Origin: Oscillospiraceae bacterium
GTDB taxonomy: Bacteria; Bacillota; Clostridia; Oscillospirales; Oscillospiraceae
Direction of reading: 5' to 3'
Length of the DNA stretch: 64,000 nt
NCBI GenBank assembly: GCA_017527825.1
Contig: JAFXPO010000012.1
Span: forward strand, 62,001 to 126,000
Part shown: positions 51,266-59,912 of the stretch, piece by piece
Position numbering within the stretch: position 1 is the stretch's first letter
How the letters are laid out: each line of letters starts with the position of its first letter
Translations under genes and position numbers: made by a program
The notes under the pieces: generated by a model
What the model was told of the DNA's origin: nothing
Databases searched by the model: none
What the model saw: the letters and a program-made list of their open reading frames with translations, nothing else

Positions 51266-51292
51266 AGTCAAGGGCAAGGCATAAAGTTGGTA

Positions 51293-51321
51293 TTGAAATT
51301 TCTGAATGAATTTATTATAAT
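51293..51321 (+). promoter_or_regulatory. Sigma-A promoter of asnA
   Basis: TTGAAA (51293-51298), 17-base spacer, perfect TATAAT (51316-51321). Confidence 0.82.
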
Positions 51322-51352
51322 TATTGGGTATTTTTTCAAAGGAGATGATCCC

Positions 51353-52360
51353 ATGAGCAAAGTCACAATTCCGCGAGGCTATCAGACACCGCTGTCCGTC
51401 TATGAAATGCAGCGCGCCATCGAGTTCATCAAGAGCAACTTTCAGACAAATCTGTGCAACGCGCTGAATCTGCGCCGCGTCTCCGCCCCGCTGTTCGTGG
51501 AGGAAAACTCCGGTCTCAACGACAACCTCAACGGCGTCGAGCGGCCCGTCGGCTTTGACATTCCCGACGTGGGGGAAAACGCGCAGGTCGTTCACTCGCT
51601 GGCGAAGTGGAAACGTCTCGCGCTCAAGCGATATGAGTTTAATGTAGGCAAGGGTCTTGTCACCGATATGAACGCCATCCGCCGCGACGAGGAGCTGGAC
51701 AACCTCCACTCCATTTATGTCGATCAGTGGGATTGGGAAAAGGTCATCGACCGCGGCGACCGCAACGTCGACTACTTAAAGCGCACGGTGCGCGACATCG
51801 TGAACGCCGTCACCGAGACGGCCGACGCGCTGAACATCGCGTTCCCGTCGCTGCACAACCATCTGCCCCGCGAGGTGTATTTCCTCACCACGCAGGAGCT
51901 GGAGGACATGTACCCCGACCTCACCCCCAAGGAGCGGGAGAACGCCATCTGCCGCGAGCATGGCGTGGTGTTCCTGATGCAAATTGGCAAGACGCTCAAG
52001 TCCGGCATCAAGCACGACGGCCGCGCCCCGGACTACGACGACTGGGCGCTGAACGGCGACATTCTCTACTGGAACCCGCTGCTCCAGCGCGCCTTCGAGA
52101 TCAGCTCCATGGGCATCCGCGTGGATGAGGAGTCCATGGATCGCCAGCTGACGCTGGCGGGCTGTGACGATCGCCGCGCCCTGCCCTTCCACAAGATGCT
52201 GCTCTCCGGCGAGTTGCCGCTGACCATGGGCGGCGGCATAGGTCAAAGCCGCGTCTGCATGCTGCTCATCGGCACGGCGCACATCGGCGAGGTGCAGGTC
52301 AGCCTGTGGGACGAGGAGACCCGCAAAACCTGCGAGGAGCAGGGGATTTTGCTGCTGTAA
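51353..52360 (+). CDS. asnA: Aspartate-ammonia ligase
   Basis: Makes asparagine from aspartate, ammonia and ATP; class II aaRS-like fold. 335 residues, with SAPLFVEENSGLNDNLNG, the GKGLVTDMNAIRRDEELDN block, HSIYVDQWDWEK and the C-terminal MGGGIGQSRVCMLLIG motif 3. Start ATG 51353 has AAAGGAG eight bases upstream. Monocistronic, with its own promoter and a strong terminator. No glutamine-dependent asparagine synthetase is seen in the window. Confidence 0.97.
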   Translation: MSKVTIPRGYQTPLSVYEMQRAIEFIKSNFQTNLCNALNLRRVSAPLFVEENSGLNDNLNGVERPVGFDIPDVGENAQVVHSLAKWKRLALKRYEFNVGKGLVTDMNAIRRDEELDNLHSIYVDQWDWEKVIDRGDRNVDYLKRTVRDIVNAVTETADALNIAFPSLHNHLPREVYFLTTQELEDMYPDLTPKERENAICREHGVVFLMQIGKTLKSGIKHDGRAPDYDDWALNGDILYWNPLLQRAFEISSMGIRVDEESMDRQLTLAGCDDRRALPFHKMLLSGELPLTMGGGIGQSRVCMLLIGTAHIGEVQVSLWDEETRKTCEEQGILLL

Positions 52361-52361
52361 C

Positions 52362-52402
52362 AAAAAAGGAAACGGTTGGCTGCGCCAACCGTTTCCTTTT
52401 TT
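52362..52402. terminator. Bidirectional intrinsic terminator between asnA and cysE
   Basis: Nineteen-base arms around GGAAACGGTTGGC with a three-base loop, A6 on one side and T6 on the other. Confidence 0.95.
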
Positions 52403-53279
52403 ATCCCTTTTTTCCCCGGAATGTCATTTCCGGCTTCTTGATGGAGACCGTGGTGTTCGGCTCCACCGAGGTGGTGACGAAGGCGTTCGCGCCGATCACC
52501 ACGTTGTCGCCGATCTCCGTCCCGCCGCCGAGGAGCGTCGCGCCGGCGTAGATCGTCACATTGTCGCCCACCTTCGGGTGGCGGCGCTCGCCGGGAACGC
52601 TCTGCATCCCCGCGGGCGAGAACGCGCCCAGCGTCACGCCCTGATAGATCTTGACGCGGTTGCCGATGATGCTCGTTTCGCCGACCACAATGCCGGTGCC
52701 GTGATCGATGAAAAAATACTCGCCGATGCTGGCGCCGGGGTTGATGTCAATGCCGGTGCCCGTGTGGGCGTACTCGGTCATGATGCGCGGGATCATGGGT
52801 ACATCCATGGCGTACAGCTCGTGGGCGATACGATAAATGAAGATCGCGAAAAAGCCGGGGTACGAAAGCACGACCTCCTCACGGTTGTGCGCCGCGGGGT
52901 CGCCCTCGAAGAACGCCTCCAAATCCTTTTGCAGCATACGTTGAAGCTCCGGCATCCGCGTCAGCAGCGCACCGGTGATCTCCCGCGCGCGGTCCTTGTT
53001 TTCCAGCGACTCGTCCATGGTCATCGCGATCTGATCCGAGAGCGCGTCGAAAATCTGCTCCATCAGCAGCGCGCTGTACTGCTCCGGTGGAAGCTTCAGC
53101 AGGTGCTTTTCGCCGTAGTAAACCGGGAACATCAGCTTCTGGAACAGCCGGATGATCTCAATGATCGCCTTGCGGTTGGGCAGGCGCAGCGCGTCGCCGT
53201 ACATCGGCAGCGTCGCGGCGTTGTACTGCCCCGCCATGGTGAGCGCGGACGCGCGAATTAGCCGCTTGAATTTATCCAT
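52401..53279 (-). CDS. cysE: Serine O-acetyltransferase (EpsC/CysE family)
   Basis: Acetylates serine with acetyl-CoA as the first step of cysteine synthesis. 292 residues: helical N-terminal domain (1-160) and a C-terminal left-handed beta-helix with hexapeptide repeats (HTGTGIDINPGASIGEYFFI, DHGTGIVVGETSIIGNRVKI, RRHPKVGDNVTIYAGA). DHGTG carries the catalytic Asp/His. The longer N-terminus is the EpsC type. ATG 53279 is eight bases after GGAGG; the ATG at 53285 and TTG at 53294 are too close or upstream. cysK is not in the window. Confidence 0.93.
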   Translation of the reverse strand: MDKFKRLIRASALTMAGQYNAATLPMYGDALRLPNRKAIIEIIRLFQKLMFPVYYGEKHLLKLPPEQYSALLMEQIFDALSDQIAMTMDESLENKDRAREITGALLTRMPELQRMLQKDLEAFFEGDPAAHNREEVVLSYPGFFAIFIYRIAHELYAMDVPMIPRIMTEYAHTGTGIDINPGASIGEYFFIDHGTGIVVGETSIIGNRVKIYQGVTLGAFSPAGMQSVPGERRHPKVGDNVTIYAGATLLGGGTEIGDNVVIGANAFVTTSVEPNTTVSIKKPEMTFRGKKG

Positions 53280-53314
53280 ATCCATTGCCTCCAAAACATT
53301 CAGAGTCCGGGCAG

Positions 53315-53343
53315 ATTATACTGTATTGCGGGAGGAAATGCAA
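53315..53343 (-). promoter_or_regulatory. Sigma-A promoter of cysE, overlapped by an inverted repeat
   Basis: Minus strand TTGCAT (53343-53338), 17-base spacer, perfect TATAAT (53320-53315). CGGGAGG (53329-53335) and CCTCCCG (53345-53351) flank the -35, a possible operator or a hairpin ending the VWA gene transcript. Confidence 0.75.
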
Positions 53344-53374
53344 GCCTCCCGTGCCATTTTATGCTCCCGCCTGC

Positions 53375-54574
53375 CTAGCGGTTCACCAGCAGCTTTTTCA
53401 TGGACCGCTCCAGACCGTCCACGGTCAGCGGGTACATGTCGATGAGTTTTTGGATCACGCCGTAGCTCTGCCCCCAGTACGGTCCCCACGACGGCTCCCC
53501 CTCCGGGTTGAGCCACACCAGATGGTCGTATTGCTCGCGGAAGCGCTTGAGCCAGTCATAGCCGGAAAGCGCCTGCTCCTGCGTCGCGCCGTAAAACCAG
53601 CGTTTGCCGGTCAGCTCGTACATATCCATAAGCGCGTCGCCCACGAGGATCACCTTGTATTCGCTGCCGAAGTTTTTGAGCAGCCACTCCGTCGGCACCG
53701 CATGGGCACGGTACATGCGGGGATCGGTATAGACCGAGGAATAGATGCAGTTGTGGAAGTAGTAGACATGCAGCTCCTTGAACTGGTTCGCCCGCTCCGC
53801 CGCCTGAAAGAGCATCGAGCACAGGCGCGACCAGTACTCCATGGAGCCGCCGGAATCCATCAGCATCAGCACCTTCACCGTGTTGCGCCGTGGGCGCTTG
53901 TACTGAATTTTCAGGGTACCCGCGTTGTCGCACGTCTCGCGGATGGTGCCGTCCACGTCGAACTCGGTCTTGTCGCCGAGGCTCTGGTCGGAATACTGCC
54001 GCAGCAGGCGGAACGCCATCTGGAACTGGCGGATATCGAGGATATTGTCCTTGCGAAAGTCCCGAAACCGACGCTCCCCCGCCACCTGAAACGCGCGGCG
54101 GTGACGGCTCACGCCGCCCACGCGGATGCCCTGCGGCGCGTGACCATTGTTGCCGAAGTTGGAAAAGCCGCCCGTTCCGATCCAGTACGACCCGCCGTTG
54201 TGCTCTTCTTTCTGCTCTTTGAGCCGTTCCTCGAACATTTTGAGGATTTCGTCGATGCTCTTTTCATCATATCCCTGGGTTTGCAGAAACGCGCGATAGT
54301 CCGCCAGCATCTGTTCGGGGTGGTTGAGCCAGCGCAGCAGCTCCTCCGGCAGGTCGTCCTCGAAGGGTACACCGTCGAAATACTCCAAAAACACCTTGTC
54401 AAATTTGTCATAGTCCGCCTCGCTGTGTACCAGTACCGCGCGACAGAGCTGATAAAACCCCGTCAGGCTGGTGTGTTGGAGGTCCAGCGTCAGCGCCTCG
54501 GTCAGCGTCATCCACTCGTTGACGGACACGCCGAAGCCGTGGGTGCGCAGCAGATAGAAAAAGCCGATGAACAT
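53375..54574 (-). CDS. VWA-domain protein, CoxE-like
   Basis: 399-residue protein with a helical N-terminal part (1-220) and a C-terminal von Willebrand factor A domain of the CoxE type. The MIDAS motif is MDSGGSM (DxxGSM-like, DxSxS variant with G in the middle) near 238. CoxE proteins usually pair with a MoxR AAA ATPase to insert cofactors or assemble complexes; no MoxR gene lies next to it. Start ATG has GGGAG eight bases upstream. Own promoter at 54604-54632. Confidence 0.85.
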   Translation of the reverse strand: MFIGFFYLLRTHGFGVSVNEWMTLTEALTLDLQHTSLTGFYQLCRAVLVHSEADYDKFDKVFLEYFDGVPFEDDLPEELLRWLNHPEQMLADYRAFLQTQGYDEKSIDEILKMFEERLKEQKEEHNGGSYWIGTGGFSNFGNNGHAPQGIRVGGVSRHRRAFQVAGERRFRDFRKDNILDIRQFQMAFRLLRQYSDQSLGDKTEFDVDGTIRETCDNAGTLKIQYKRPRRNTVKVLMLMDSGGSMEYWSRLCSMLFQAAERANQFKELHVYYFHNCIYSSVYTDPRMYRAHAVPTEWLLKNFGSEYKVILVGDALMDMYELTGKRWFYGATQEQALSGYDWLKRFREQYDHLVWLNPEGEPSWGPYWGQSYGVIQKLIDMYPLTVDGLERSMKKLLVNR

Positions 54575-54603
54575 AGGCTTGTCTCCCTTGCAAAAGTGAT
54601 GCC

Positions 54604-54632
54604 ATTATAGCGGTTCTTCCCGCATTCGTCAA
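54604..54632 (-). promoter_or_regulatory. Sigma-A promoter of the VWA gene
   Basis: Minus strand TTGACG (54632-54627), 17-base spacer, perfect TATAAT (54609-54604). Confidence 0.87.
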
Positions 54633-54663
54633 CGATTCGCGGCAGTTTTGTCGCTTTTCTCTC

Positions 54664-54693
54664 TTGACTTGCCCCGCCGCGCTGAAATATACT
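54664..54693 (+). promoter_or_regulatory. Sigma-A promoter of the ABC exporter gene
   Basis: TTGACT (54664-54669), 18-base spacer, TATACT (54688-54693). Divergent from the VWA promoter. Confidence 0.78.
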
Positions 54694-54743
54694 ACTCGCG
54701 GCGCGGTTCGCCGCCTGTCCTTCCAATGATAAGGAGACTGACC

Positions 54744-56483
54744 ATGAAAAATGATTTTGACCGCAAGCCCCTCCGCATTTTCCTGTCCTACTTCCGCCCC
54801 CACTGGCAGCCGTTTCTGCTCGACATGGCGTGCGCGGTGGCGGTGTCCGCCATCGACCTGATCTTCCCCTTCGTCTCCCGTACCGCCATGCAGCGGCTGC
54901 TGCCGCAGCGGCTGTTCGGCGCATTCTTCGCCGTGGTGGCGATCATGCTTGAGGCGTATATTCTCAAGGGCGTCTTCTACTACGTCATCACCGTGGTGGG
55001 ACACGGCGTCGGCGTGCTGGTGGAGGCGGACATGCGGAGGGACGTGTTCGTGCACATGCAGACGCTGAGTTTCAGCTTCTTTGACCACAACCGCACCGGC
55101 GCGCTGCTCTCCCGCGTGACCAACGACCTCTTCGATATCACGGAGCTGGCGCATCACGGACCGGAGAACATCATCATCTGTACGGTGACCCTCGTCGGCG
55201 CGCTTGCCGTCATGTTCACGATCCGCTGGGAGCTGGCATTGACGCTGCTCGTCATCTTGCCGCCGTGCCTGTGGTTCACCGCGCGTCAGCGTGTACGCAT
55301 GAAGCAGGCAAGCGTCGAGCTGCGAAAAAAAACCGCTGAGATCAACGCGACCATCGAAAGCGGTATCAGCGGCATCCGCACGGCGAAAGCGTTTGCCAAC
55401 GAGAATGAGGAGCAGCAGAAATTCGACCGCAGCAACGACCTGTTCAAGACCGCGAAAAAGGGCTACTACAAGGCGATGGGCCTCTTCAACAGCGGCATGG
55501 AGTTCTCCACAGGCGTGATGCAGGTGGCGGTCATCGGCATGGGCGGGTTTCTCATCATGCGCGGGGAAATGGATTACATCGACCTTGTGACCTTCACGCT
55601 CTATGTCTCGGCGTTTCTCTCCCCCGTCCGCAAGCTCATCATGTTTATGGAGCAGTACACGCAGGGCAGCGCGGGCTTCTCCCGGTTTCTGGAGATCATG
55701 CGCACCCTGCCAGAGGTCGCGGACGCGCCCGACGCGCGGGAGCTGGCGGGCGCCAAGGGCGATATTCGCTACAAAAACGTCTCGTTCCACTATCAGGACG
55801 GCACCGAGGTCTTGACAGACGTGAACCTCACTATCCGCGCGGGCGAGCGCTTCGCGCTGGTGGGGCCCTCCGGCGGCGGAAAGACCACGCTCTGCCATCT
55901 GCTGCCGCGGTTTTACGACGTGTCCGCGGGCAGCGTGACCGTCGACGGGAACGACGTGCGCGAGCTGACGCAGGAGAGCCTGCGCCGCTCCATCGGCATC
56001 ATTCAGCAGGACGTGTTCATGTTCGCCGGTACCGTGCGGGAGAACATCCGCTACGGTCGCCCTGACGCCACGGATGAGGAGGTCGTCCGCGCGGCGGTCA
56101 AGGCGCAGATCCACAGTGAGATCATGGCGATGCCCGACGGCTACGACACCTTCATCGGTGAGCGCGGCGTAATGCTCTCCGGTGGGCGGAAGCAGCGCAT
56201 CTCCATCGCGCGGGTCTTTCTCAAAAACCCGCCCATCCTCATTCTTGACGAGGCGACCAGCGCGCTCGACAGCGTCACCGAGCAGCGTATTCAGGAGAGT
56301 CTGGACGAGCTGAGCGAGGGGCGCACCAGCATCATCATCGCCCACCGGCTGTCCACCATCCGCAACGCCGACCGCATCGCGGTGGTGGAGGGTGCGCGGA
56401 TCATCGAACAGGGAACCCATGCCGAGCTGATGGCGAAGGACGGCGCCTATGCCGCGCTACAGCGGGCGCAGAGTCTCGCGTGA
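54744..56483 (+). CDS. ABC exporter, fused membrane and ATPase domains
   Basis: 579-residue half-transporter that dimerises. Six membrane helices (about 20-310) in the ABC_membrane fold, then an ATPase domain: Walker A GPSGGGKTT near 375, signature LSGGRKQRISIARV near 478, Walker B ILILDEATSALD, and the IIAHRLSTI switch histidine region. The signature has R in place of the usual Q (LSGGRKQR). MsbA/MDR-like; substrate unknown, lipids or drugs are typical. ATG 54744 follows AAGGAG. Confidence 0.92.
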   Translation: MKNDFDRKPLRIFLSYFRPHWQPFLLDMACAVAVSAIDLIFPFVSRTAMQRLLPQRLFGAFFAVVAIMLEAYILKGVFYYVITVVGHGVGVLVEADMRRDVFVHMQTLSFSFFDHNRTGALLSRVTNDLFDITELAHHGPENIIICTVTLVGALAVMFTIRWELALTLLVILPPCLWFTARQRVRMKQASVELRKKTAEINATIESGISGIRTAKAFANENEEQQKFDRSNDLFKTAKKGYYKAMGLFNSGMEFSTGVMQVAVIGMGGFLIMRGEMDYIDLVTFTLYVSAFLSPVRKLIMFMEQYTQGSAGFSRFLEIMRTLPEVADAPDARELAGAKGDIRYKNVSFHYQDGTEVLTDVNLTIRAGERFALVGPSGGGKTTLCHLLPRFYDVSAGSVTVDGNDVRELTQESLRRSIGIIQQDVFMFAGTVRENIRYGRPDATDEEVVRAAVKAQIHSEIMAMPDGYDTFIGERGVMLSGGRKQRISIARVFLKNPPILILDEATSALDSVTEQRIQESLDELSEGRTSIIIAHRLSTIRNADRIAVVEGARIIEQGTHAELMAKDGAYAALQRAQSLA

Positions 56484-56490
56484 TGAGCGA

Positions 56491-56534
56491 AAAAGAACCG
56501 AGGCATCCGTTCAAGGCGCCCCGGTTCTTTTTTG
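56491..56534. terminator. Bidirectional intrinsic terminator between the ABC exporter and tsf
   Basis: AAAAGAACCG pairs with CGGTTCTTTT around a long, GC-containing inner part; T-runs on both strands. Confidence 0.85.
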
Positions 56535-56542
56535 TGTGCAAT

Positions 56543-57463
56543 TTACTTCTTCAGACCGGCGAGCTGCGCGATCTCAGCAGCTACGTCCTCCTGCTTCTTC
56601 TCGATGCCCTCGCCCTTTTCAAAGCGAACAGCGTCGACGAAGGTGACCTTGCCGTTCAGCGCCTTGGCAGCCTTTTCCATGTACTGCTCGACACTGACAT
56701 CGCCGTCCTTGACGAACGCCTGCTGGAGCAGGCAGTTCTCGGAGTAGAACTTGTTCAGCTTGCCCTTGACGATGTTCTCCTTGACCTGCTGGGGCTTGGC
56801 AGCCATCTTCGGGTCGTTGTCCATCTGGGCGAGCATGATCTTCTTCTCTTCCTCGATGACGGCGTCCGTGACCTGGCTCTTGTCCCAGAAACGGGGGTTG
56901 AGCGCCGCGATCTGCATCGCCACATCCTTGCCGATCTCGGTGGCGTCAATGCCGCCCTCGACCTTGAGGTTGACGATGACGCCGATCTTGCCGCCGGCGT
57001 GGATATAAGGCACGGACGTGTTCTCCGCAAAACGCTGGAAGCGGCGAACCTTGATGTTCTCACCAATGACGAGCACCATTTCGTTCTGCTGCTCAAGCAC
57101 GGTGCGCTCGTTGCCGTTGAACTTGCAGGCGAACAGCGCGTCGAGGTCGGCGGGGTTCTCCTTCGCGACGGTCGCCGCGACGCCCTTGACGAAGTCCTGG
57201 AACTTCTCGTTCTTACCGACGAAGTCAGTCTCGGCGTTGACCTCAACCGCGACACCGATGCCGTCGATCACGGCGGCGTAAGCCATGCCTTCAGCGGCGA
57301 TGCGACCCGCCTTCTTGGCGGAAGCCGCCATGCCCTTCTCGCGCAGCCACTCAACGGCCTTGTCCATGTCGCCGTTGGATTCGGTGAGCGCCTTCTTGCA
57401 ATCCATCATGCCGACGCCGGTCATCTCGCGCAGCGTCTTGACATCCTGAGCGGTAAATGCCAT
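56543..57463 (-). CDS. tsf: Elongation factor Ts
   Basis: Guanine nucleotide exchange factor for EF-Tu. 306 residues; N-terminal UBA-like domain with LREMTGVGMMDCKKALTESNGD, then the GIGVAVEVNAETDFVGKNEKF core motif and dimerisation subdomains. ATG 57463 (MAFTAQDVK) follows GGAGG by eight bases. It follows rpsB after 77 bases that hold an attenuator-like hairpin; rpsB-tsf is the universal order. Confidence 0.97.
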   Translation of the reverse strand: MAFTAQDVKTLREMTGVGMMDCKKALTESNGDMDKAVEWLREKGMAASAKKAGRIAAEGMAYAAVIDGIGVAVEVNAETDFVGKNEKFQDFVKGVAATVAKENPADLDALFACKFNGNERTVLEQQNEMVLVIGENIKVRRFQRFAENTSVPYIHAGGKIGVIVNLKVEGGIDATEIGKDVAMQIAALNPRFWDKSQVTDAVIEEEKKIMLAQMDNDPKMAAKPQQVKENIVKGKLNKFYSENCLLQQAFVKDGDVSVEQYMEKAAKALNGKVTFVDAVRFEKGEGIEKKQEDVAAEIAQLAGLKK

Positions 57464-57500
57464 TTTCTTGTCCTCCAAATAATATTTTATCAGAATCGTG

Positions 57501-57530
57501 AAAACGGAGCGAGGCTCTGCCCCGCCCCGT
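57501..57530 (-). terminator. Attenuator-like hairpin between rpsB and tsf
   Basis: Eleven-base stem with two G-U pairs in RNA (57530-57520 with 57514-57504), loop CAGAG, then TTTTC on the minus strand. Likely reduces tsf relative to rpsB, as in other bacteria with a terminator between them. Confidence 0.65.
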
Positions 57531-57540
57531 CAAAGTGCAA

Positions 57541-58278
57541 TTACGCTTCCGCCTCGGCTTCGCTCTTCTCCGCCACGGCGTCTTCCATAACCTCGCCCTG
57601 CTTGCCCTCGATCATGGCGTTCGCCATAACGCCGGCGATGAGCTTGATGGCGCGGATGGCGTCGTCGTTGCCCGGAATCGGGTAGTCGATCTCATCGGGA
57701 TCGCAGTTGGTGTCCGCGATAGCGACGACGGGGATGCCCAGCTTATGCGCCTCAGCGATGGCGTTGCGCTCCTTGCGGGTGTCCACGATGAACAGCGCGC
57801 CGGGGAGACGGTTCATTTCCTTGACGCCGCCGAGATACTTCTCAAGCTTCTCGATCTCGCCCATGTGCTTCATGACTTCCTTCTTGGGAAGCATGTCGAA
57901 GGTGCCGTCCTCCTGCATGCGCTTGAGCTGGTTGAGACGATCCACGCGGGTGCGCATGGTCTTGAAGTTGGTCATCATGCCGCCGAGCCAGCGGGCGTTG
58001 ACATAGTACATGTTGCAGCGGAGCGCCTCGTCACGGATCGCCTCCTGCGCCTGCTTCTTGGTGCCGACGAACAGCAGGGTCTTGCCCTCCTCGGACAGAC
58101 CGCGCACGAAGTTATAAGCCTCTTCGAGCTTCTTGACGGTCTTCTGCAGGTCGATGATATAAATGCCGTTGCGCTCCGTGTAGATATAGGGAGCCATCTT
58201 GGGGTTCCAGCGACGGGTCTGGTGACCGAAGTGGACGCCTGCTTCGAGCAGGGCTTTCATGGATACGACGTTTGCCAT
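57541..58278 (-). CDS. rpsB: Ribosomal protein S2
   Basis: 245-residue uS2 of the small subunit. Marks: [22 protein letters not shown] at the N-terminus, [17 protein letters not shown], and [46 protein letters not shown]. Start ATG has AAAGGAG about nine bases upstream. Promoter at 58382-58410, leader of about 95 bases with a long-range AAGTCC/GGACTT pairing. Confidence 0.98.
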   Translation of the reverse strand: MANVVSMKALLEAGVHFGHQTRRWNPKMAPYIYTERNGIYIIDLQKTVKKLEEAYNFVRGLSEEGKTLLFVGTKKQAQEAIRDEALRCNMYYVNARWLGGMMTNFKTMRTRVDRLNQLKRMQEDGTFDMLPKKEVMKHMGEIEKLEKYLGGVKEMNRLPGALFIVDTRKERNAIAEAHKLGIPVVAIADTNCDPDEIDYPIPGNDDAIRAIKLIAGVMANAMIEGKQGEVMEDAVAEKSEAEAEA

Positions 58279-58311
58279 TGTTTCTTTCTCCTTTTTTGTT
58301 TTTACCTCCGG

Positions 58312-58358
58312 GGACTTCTTCCTCTCCGCTCACCCTCGCGGGCACAAACGAAAAGTCC
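58312..58358 (-). promoter_or_regulatory. Structured rpsB leader (candidate autoregulatory element)
   Basis: GGACTT (58358-58353) can pair with AAGTCC (58317-58312) across a purine-rich loop, ending just before the ribosome site. The position suits ribosomal-protein feedback control, but I cannot match it to a known leader class. Confidence 0.35.
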
Positions 58359-58381
58359 GTCTCCGTGCGGAATGCCCTGAT

Positions 58382-58410
58382 AGAATAACATATCGCGTCA
58401 GAGATTGCAA
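58382..58410 (-). promoter_or_regulatory. Sigma-A promoter of rpsB-tsf
   Basis: Minus strand TTGCAA (58410-58405), 17-base spacer, TATTCT (58387-58382). The -10 deviates slightly from consensus. Confidence 0.7.
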
Positions 58411-58426
58411 GCGTTATTTTGACGTT

Positions 58427-58723
58427 TTACCATCTTTTTTTGCCGCGTTTGGGCGGTGGTGGTCCGTCGCCCCGATGGGGAAAGGTATGCTCAATGAGAA
58501 TCACATCGTCCCCGATGCGCTTGATGCAGCGCCAGGGTATGTAGTATTCCTCGCCACGCCCCAGCAAACCAAAGAATTTGAGCGGTCCCGGCACGATGAT
58601 CGCCGTGATCTCCCCCTCCGGGATGCGCAGATCCAGGTCACCCACATAACCGAGGCGGCAGCCGTCGCTGATGTTGATGACCTCCTTGCAGCGGAGGTCC
58701 GTAAAGCGCTGATCCATCATCAT
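58427..58723 (-). CDS. YlmC/YmxH-family PRC-barrel protein
   Basis: 98-residue protein with a PRC-barrel-like beta domain: FTDLRCKEVINISDGCRLGYVGDLDL, ITAIIVPGPLKFFGLLGRG and DDVILIEH. Family members (YlmC, YmxH) are tied to sporulation in Firmicutes, with unknown mechanism. GGAG lies six bases before the first of three consecutive ATG codons (58723, 58720, 58717); any could start translation. It lies 37 bases after the P-loop ATPase gene and before rpsB. Confidence 0.85.
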   Translation of the reverse strand: MMMDQRFTDLRCKEVINISDGCRLGYVGDLDLRIPEGEITAIIVPGPLKFFGLLGRGEEYYIPWRCIKRIGDDVILIEHTFPHRGDGPPPPKRGKKRW

Positions 58724-58760
58724 CACCCGCTCCATCCTATGCGCGCGGCGGGACGTCCGA

Positions 58761-59468
58761 TTATACCTTTTTATCCAGATAACTCTCCCGCATATACATA
58801 CCGACAGGAAACACATCGAACCCGCGTCCCTGCACCCGCGACACGAGCGGCGCCATGCAGCAGGCGCACAGCGCCGGAATGCCGCACTTTGCCGCGACGG
58901 CGGAGGTGAACTCCCAGCCCCGCAGCACGTCCTCCGCCGTGGTCTCATAGATGAGGTGCGCGTTGGAAACCAATCCCGTGACAGCAAGCCCCGTGGTTCG
59001 TTCGATGCTCCGAATGTGCTCGGCCGCCTTCTCCACCGTGTCGCTGCCCGGACGGTTCGGGTTCACCACGCACAGCAGCCGGTGGGGCTGGGTGAAATAC
59101 TTTTTGAACTGATTCAGGATCATCGCGCCGGGCGCGTCGCCGCCGCAGTCAAGGATCACGCGGCAATCCTCATCCTCCAGCGGGGCGCGGATGCCCGCGG
59201 AGATGACCTGCAATTCCGAGCCGTTGCGCCCGTGGAAGGGGTCCGAGTATACCCTGACGCCCGCAGCCTCCAACGCGTCCTGCCGCTCGCGGGAACGAAA
59301 GAACGGGTTCTCAATGTCAAGATCGGCAAGGGCGAGCCGTTCCCCCCGCCCAAGCGCCGCCAGCGCGAACGCCAGCGACACGGCAAATTCCGTCTTGCCG
59401 CTGCCAAAGTGCCCCGTCACCGCAATGATGCGTTCTCCCGCCGCCATCTGCTCCAAAAATCCGTTCAT
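58761..59468 (-). CDS. P-loop NTPase of the SIMIBI/ParA-like class
   Basis: 235-residue soluble ATPase. Walker A VTGHFGSGKTEFAVSLA near residues 17-33, ADLDIENPFF near 50, Walker B ILDCGGDAPGA near 105, then NPNRPGSDTVEKAAEHI. The layout matches the CobQ/ParA-like ATP-binding family common in Clostridia, role unknown. C-terminal GIPALCACCMAPL holds a cysteine pair that could bind metal. ATG 59468 has GGAGG six bases upstream; frames upstream (ATG 59495) lack one. Faces the T-box operon divergently. Confidence 0.75.
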   Translation of the reverse strand: MNGFLEQMAAGERIIAVTGHFGSGKTEFAVSLAFALAALGRGERLALADLDIENPFFRSRERQDALEAAGVRVYSDPFHGRNGSELQVISAGIRAPLEDEDCRVILDCGGDAPGAMILNQFKKYFTQPHRLLCVVNPNRPGSDTVEKAAEHIRSIERTTGLAVTGLVSNAHLIYETTAEDVLRGWEFTSAVAAKCGIPALCACCMAPLVSRVQGRGFDVFPVGMYMRESYLDKKV

Positions 59469-59580
59469 GCCGTGCCTCCCCGCGTTTTTGTCCATTCTAT
59501 TGACGCCGCGGCGACGCGTCAACGGTCATTTTGCACTAACGAACAGCGGAATCGTTTTATTATTTTGTACAAGTTCTACA

Positions 59581-59610
59581 TTGACGAAGTACCGCTTTAG
59601 CGCGTAAAAT
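59581..59610 (+). promoter_or_regulatory. Sigma-A promoter of the T-box operon
   Basis: TTGACG (59581-59586), 18-base spacer, TAAAAT (59605-59610). Transcription would start near 59617. The upstream gap 59469-59580 is AT-rich, with nothing else recognisable. Confidence 0.7.
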
Positions 59611-59616
59611 CAGGAT

Positions 59617-59887
59617 ACAATCTTGAAAGACTGTGACGAAGACGGTCGGAAGCGGCATTGACCACAGAGAGCCGGCGTTTGCTGAGAGCCGGAGCAAGGC
59701 TGTTTCCATTTGACCCATCACTTCCGAGTCGGGGCGCTGAGCGGGCAACCGGGTAGGCTCTCTCGTGAGACTGCGTTAAGGTCAAGGGCTTGTTAGAGCC
59801 TGATGAGTGGCGCGAGAGCGCAATTTGAGTGGTACCGCGGGTGTTGTTACGCTCGTCTCAAAGCATTTGAGACGAGCGTTTTCTTTT
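59617..59887 (+). promoter_or_regulatory. T-box riboswitch, predicted isoleucine specifier (AUC)
   Basis: tRNA-sensing leader. The T-box sequence GTGGTACCGCG is at 59829-59839, inside AA(N3)GAGTGGTACCGCG. Terminator stem: GCTCGTCTCAAA (59851-59862) with TTTGAGACGAGC (59866-59877), then GTTTTCTTTT; the CGCTC shared with the antiterminator makes the two folds exclusive. Stem I base is TCGGAAG (59646-59652) with CTTCCGA (59721-59727); immediately inside it on the 3' side is AUC (59717-59719) followed by the usual A, so the specifier reads Ile. Distal stem I shows the AGAGAG and CCGGC/GCCGG features. The UGGU bulge fits an A73 tRNA, as tRNA-Ile has. Controls 59913 onward. Confidence 0.88.
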
Positions 59888-59912
59888 GCCCGTCGAACAG
59901 GAGGAATGACCT

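Noticed and set aside
57480..57540. Separate gene or leader peptide between rpsB and tsf
   Set aside because: The sequence is explained by a terminator-like hairpin and the tsf ribosome site; no open frame with a start is present.
59617..59887. Specifier other than Ile, for example CAU/CAC (His) or ACC (Thr), in the T-box
   Set aside because: The base-paired stem CTTCCGA fixes the position: AUC followed by A lies directly inside it. Other triplets would need a shifted stem. A covariance fold should still confirm this.
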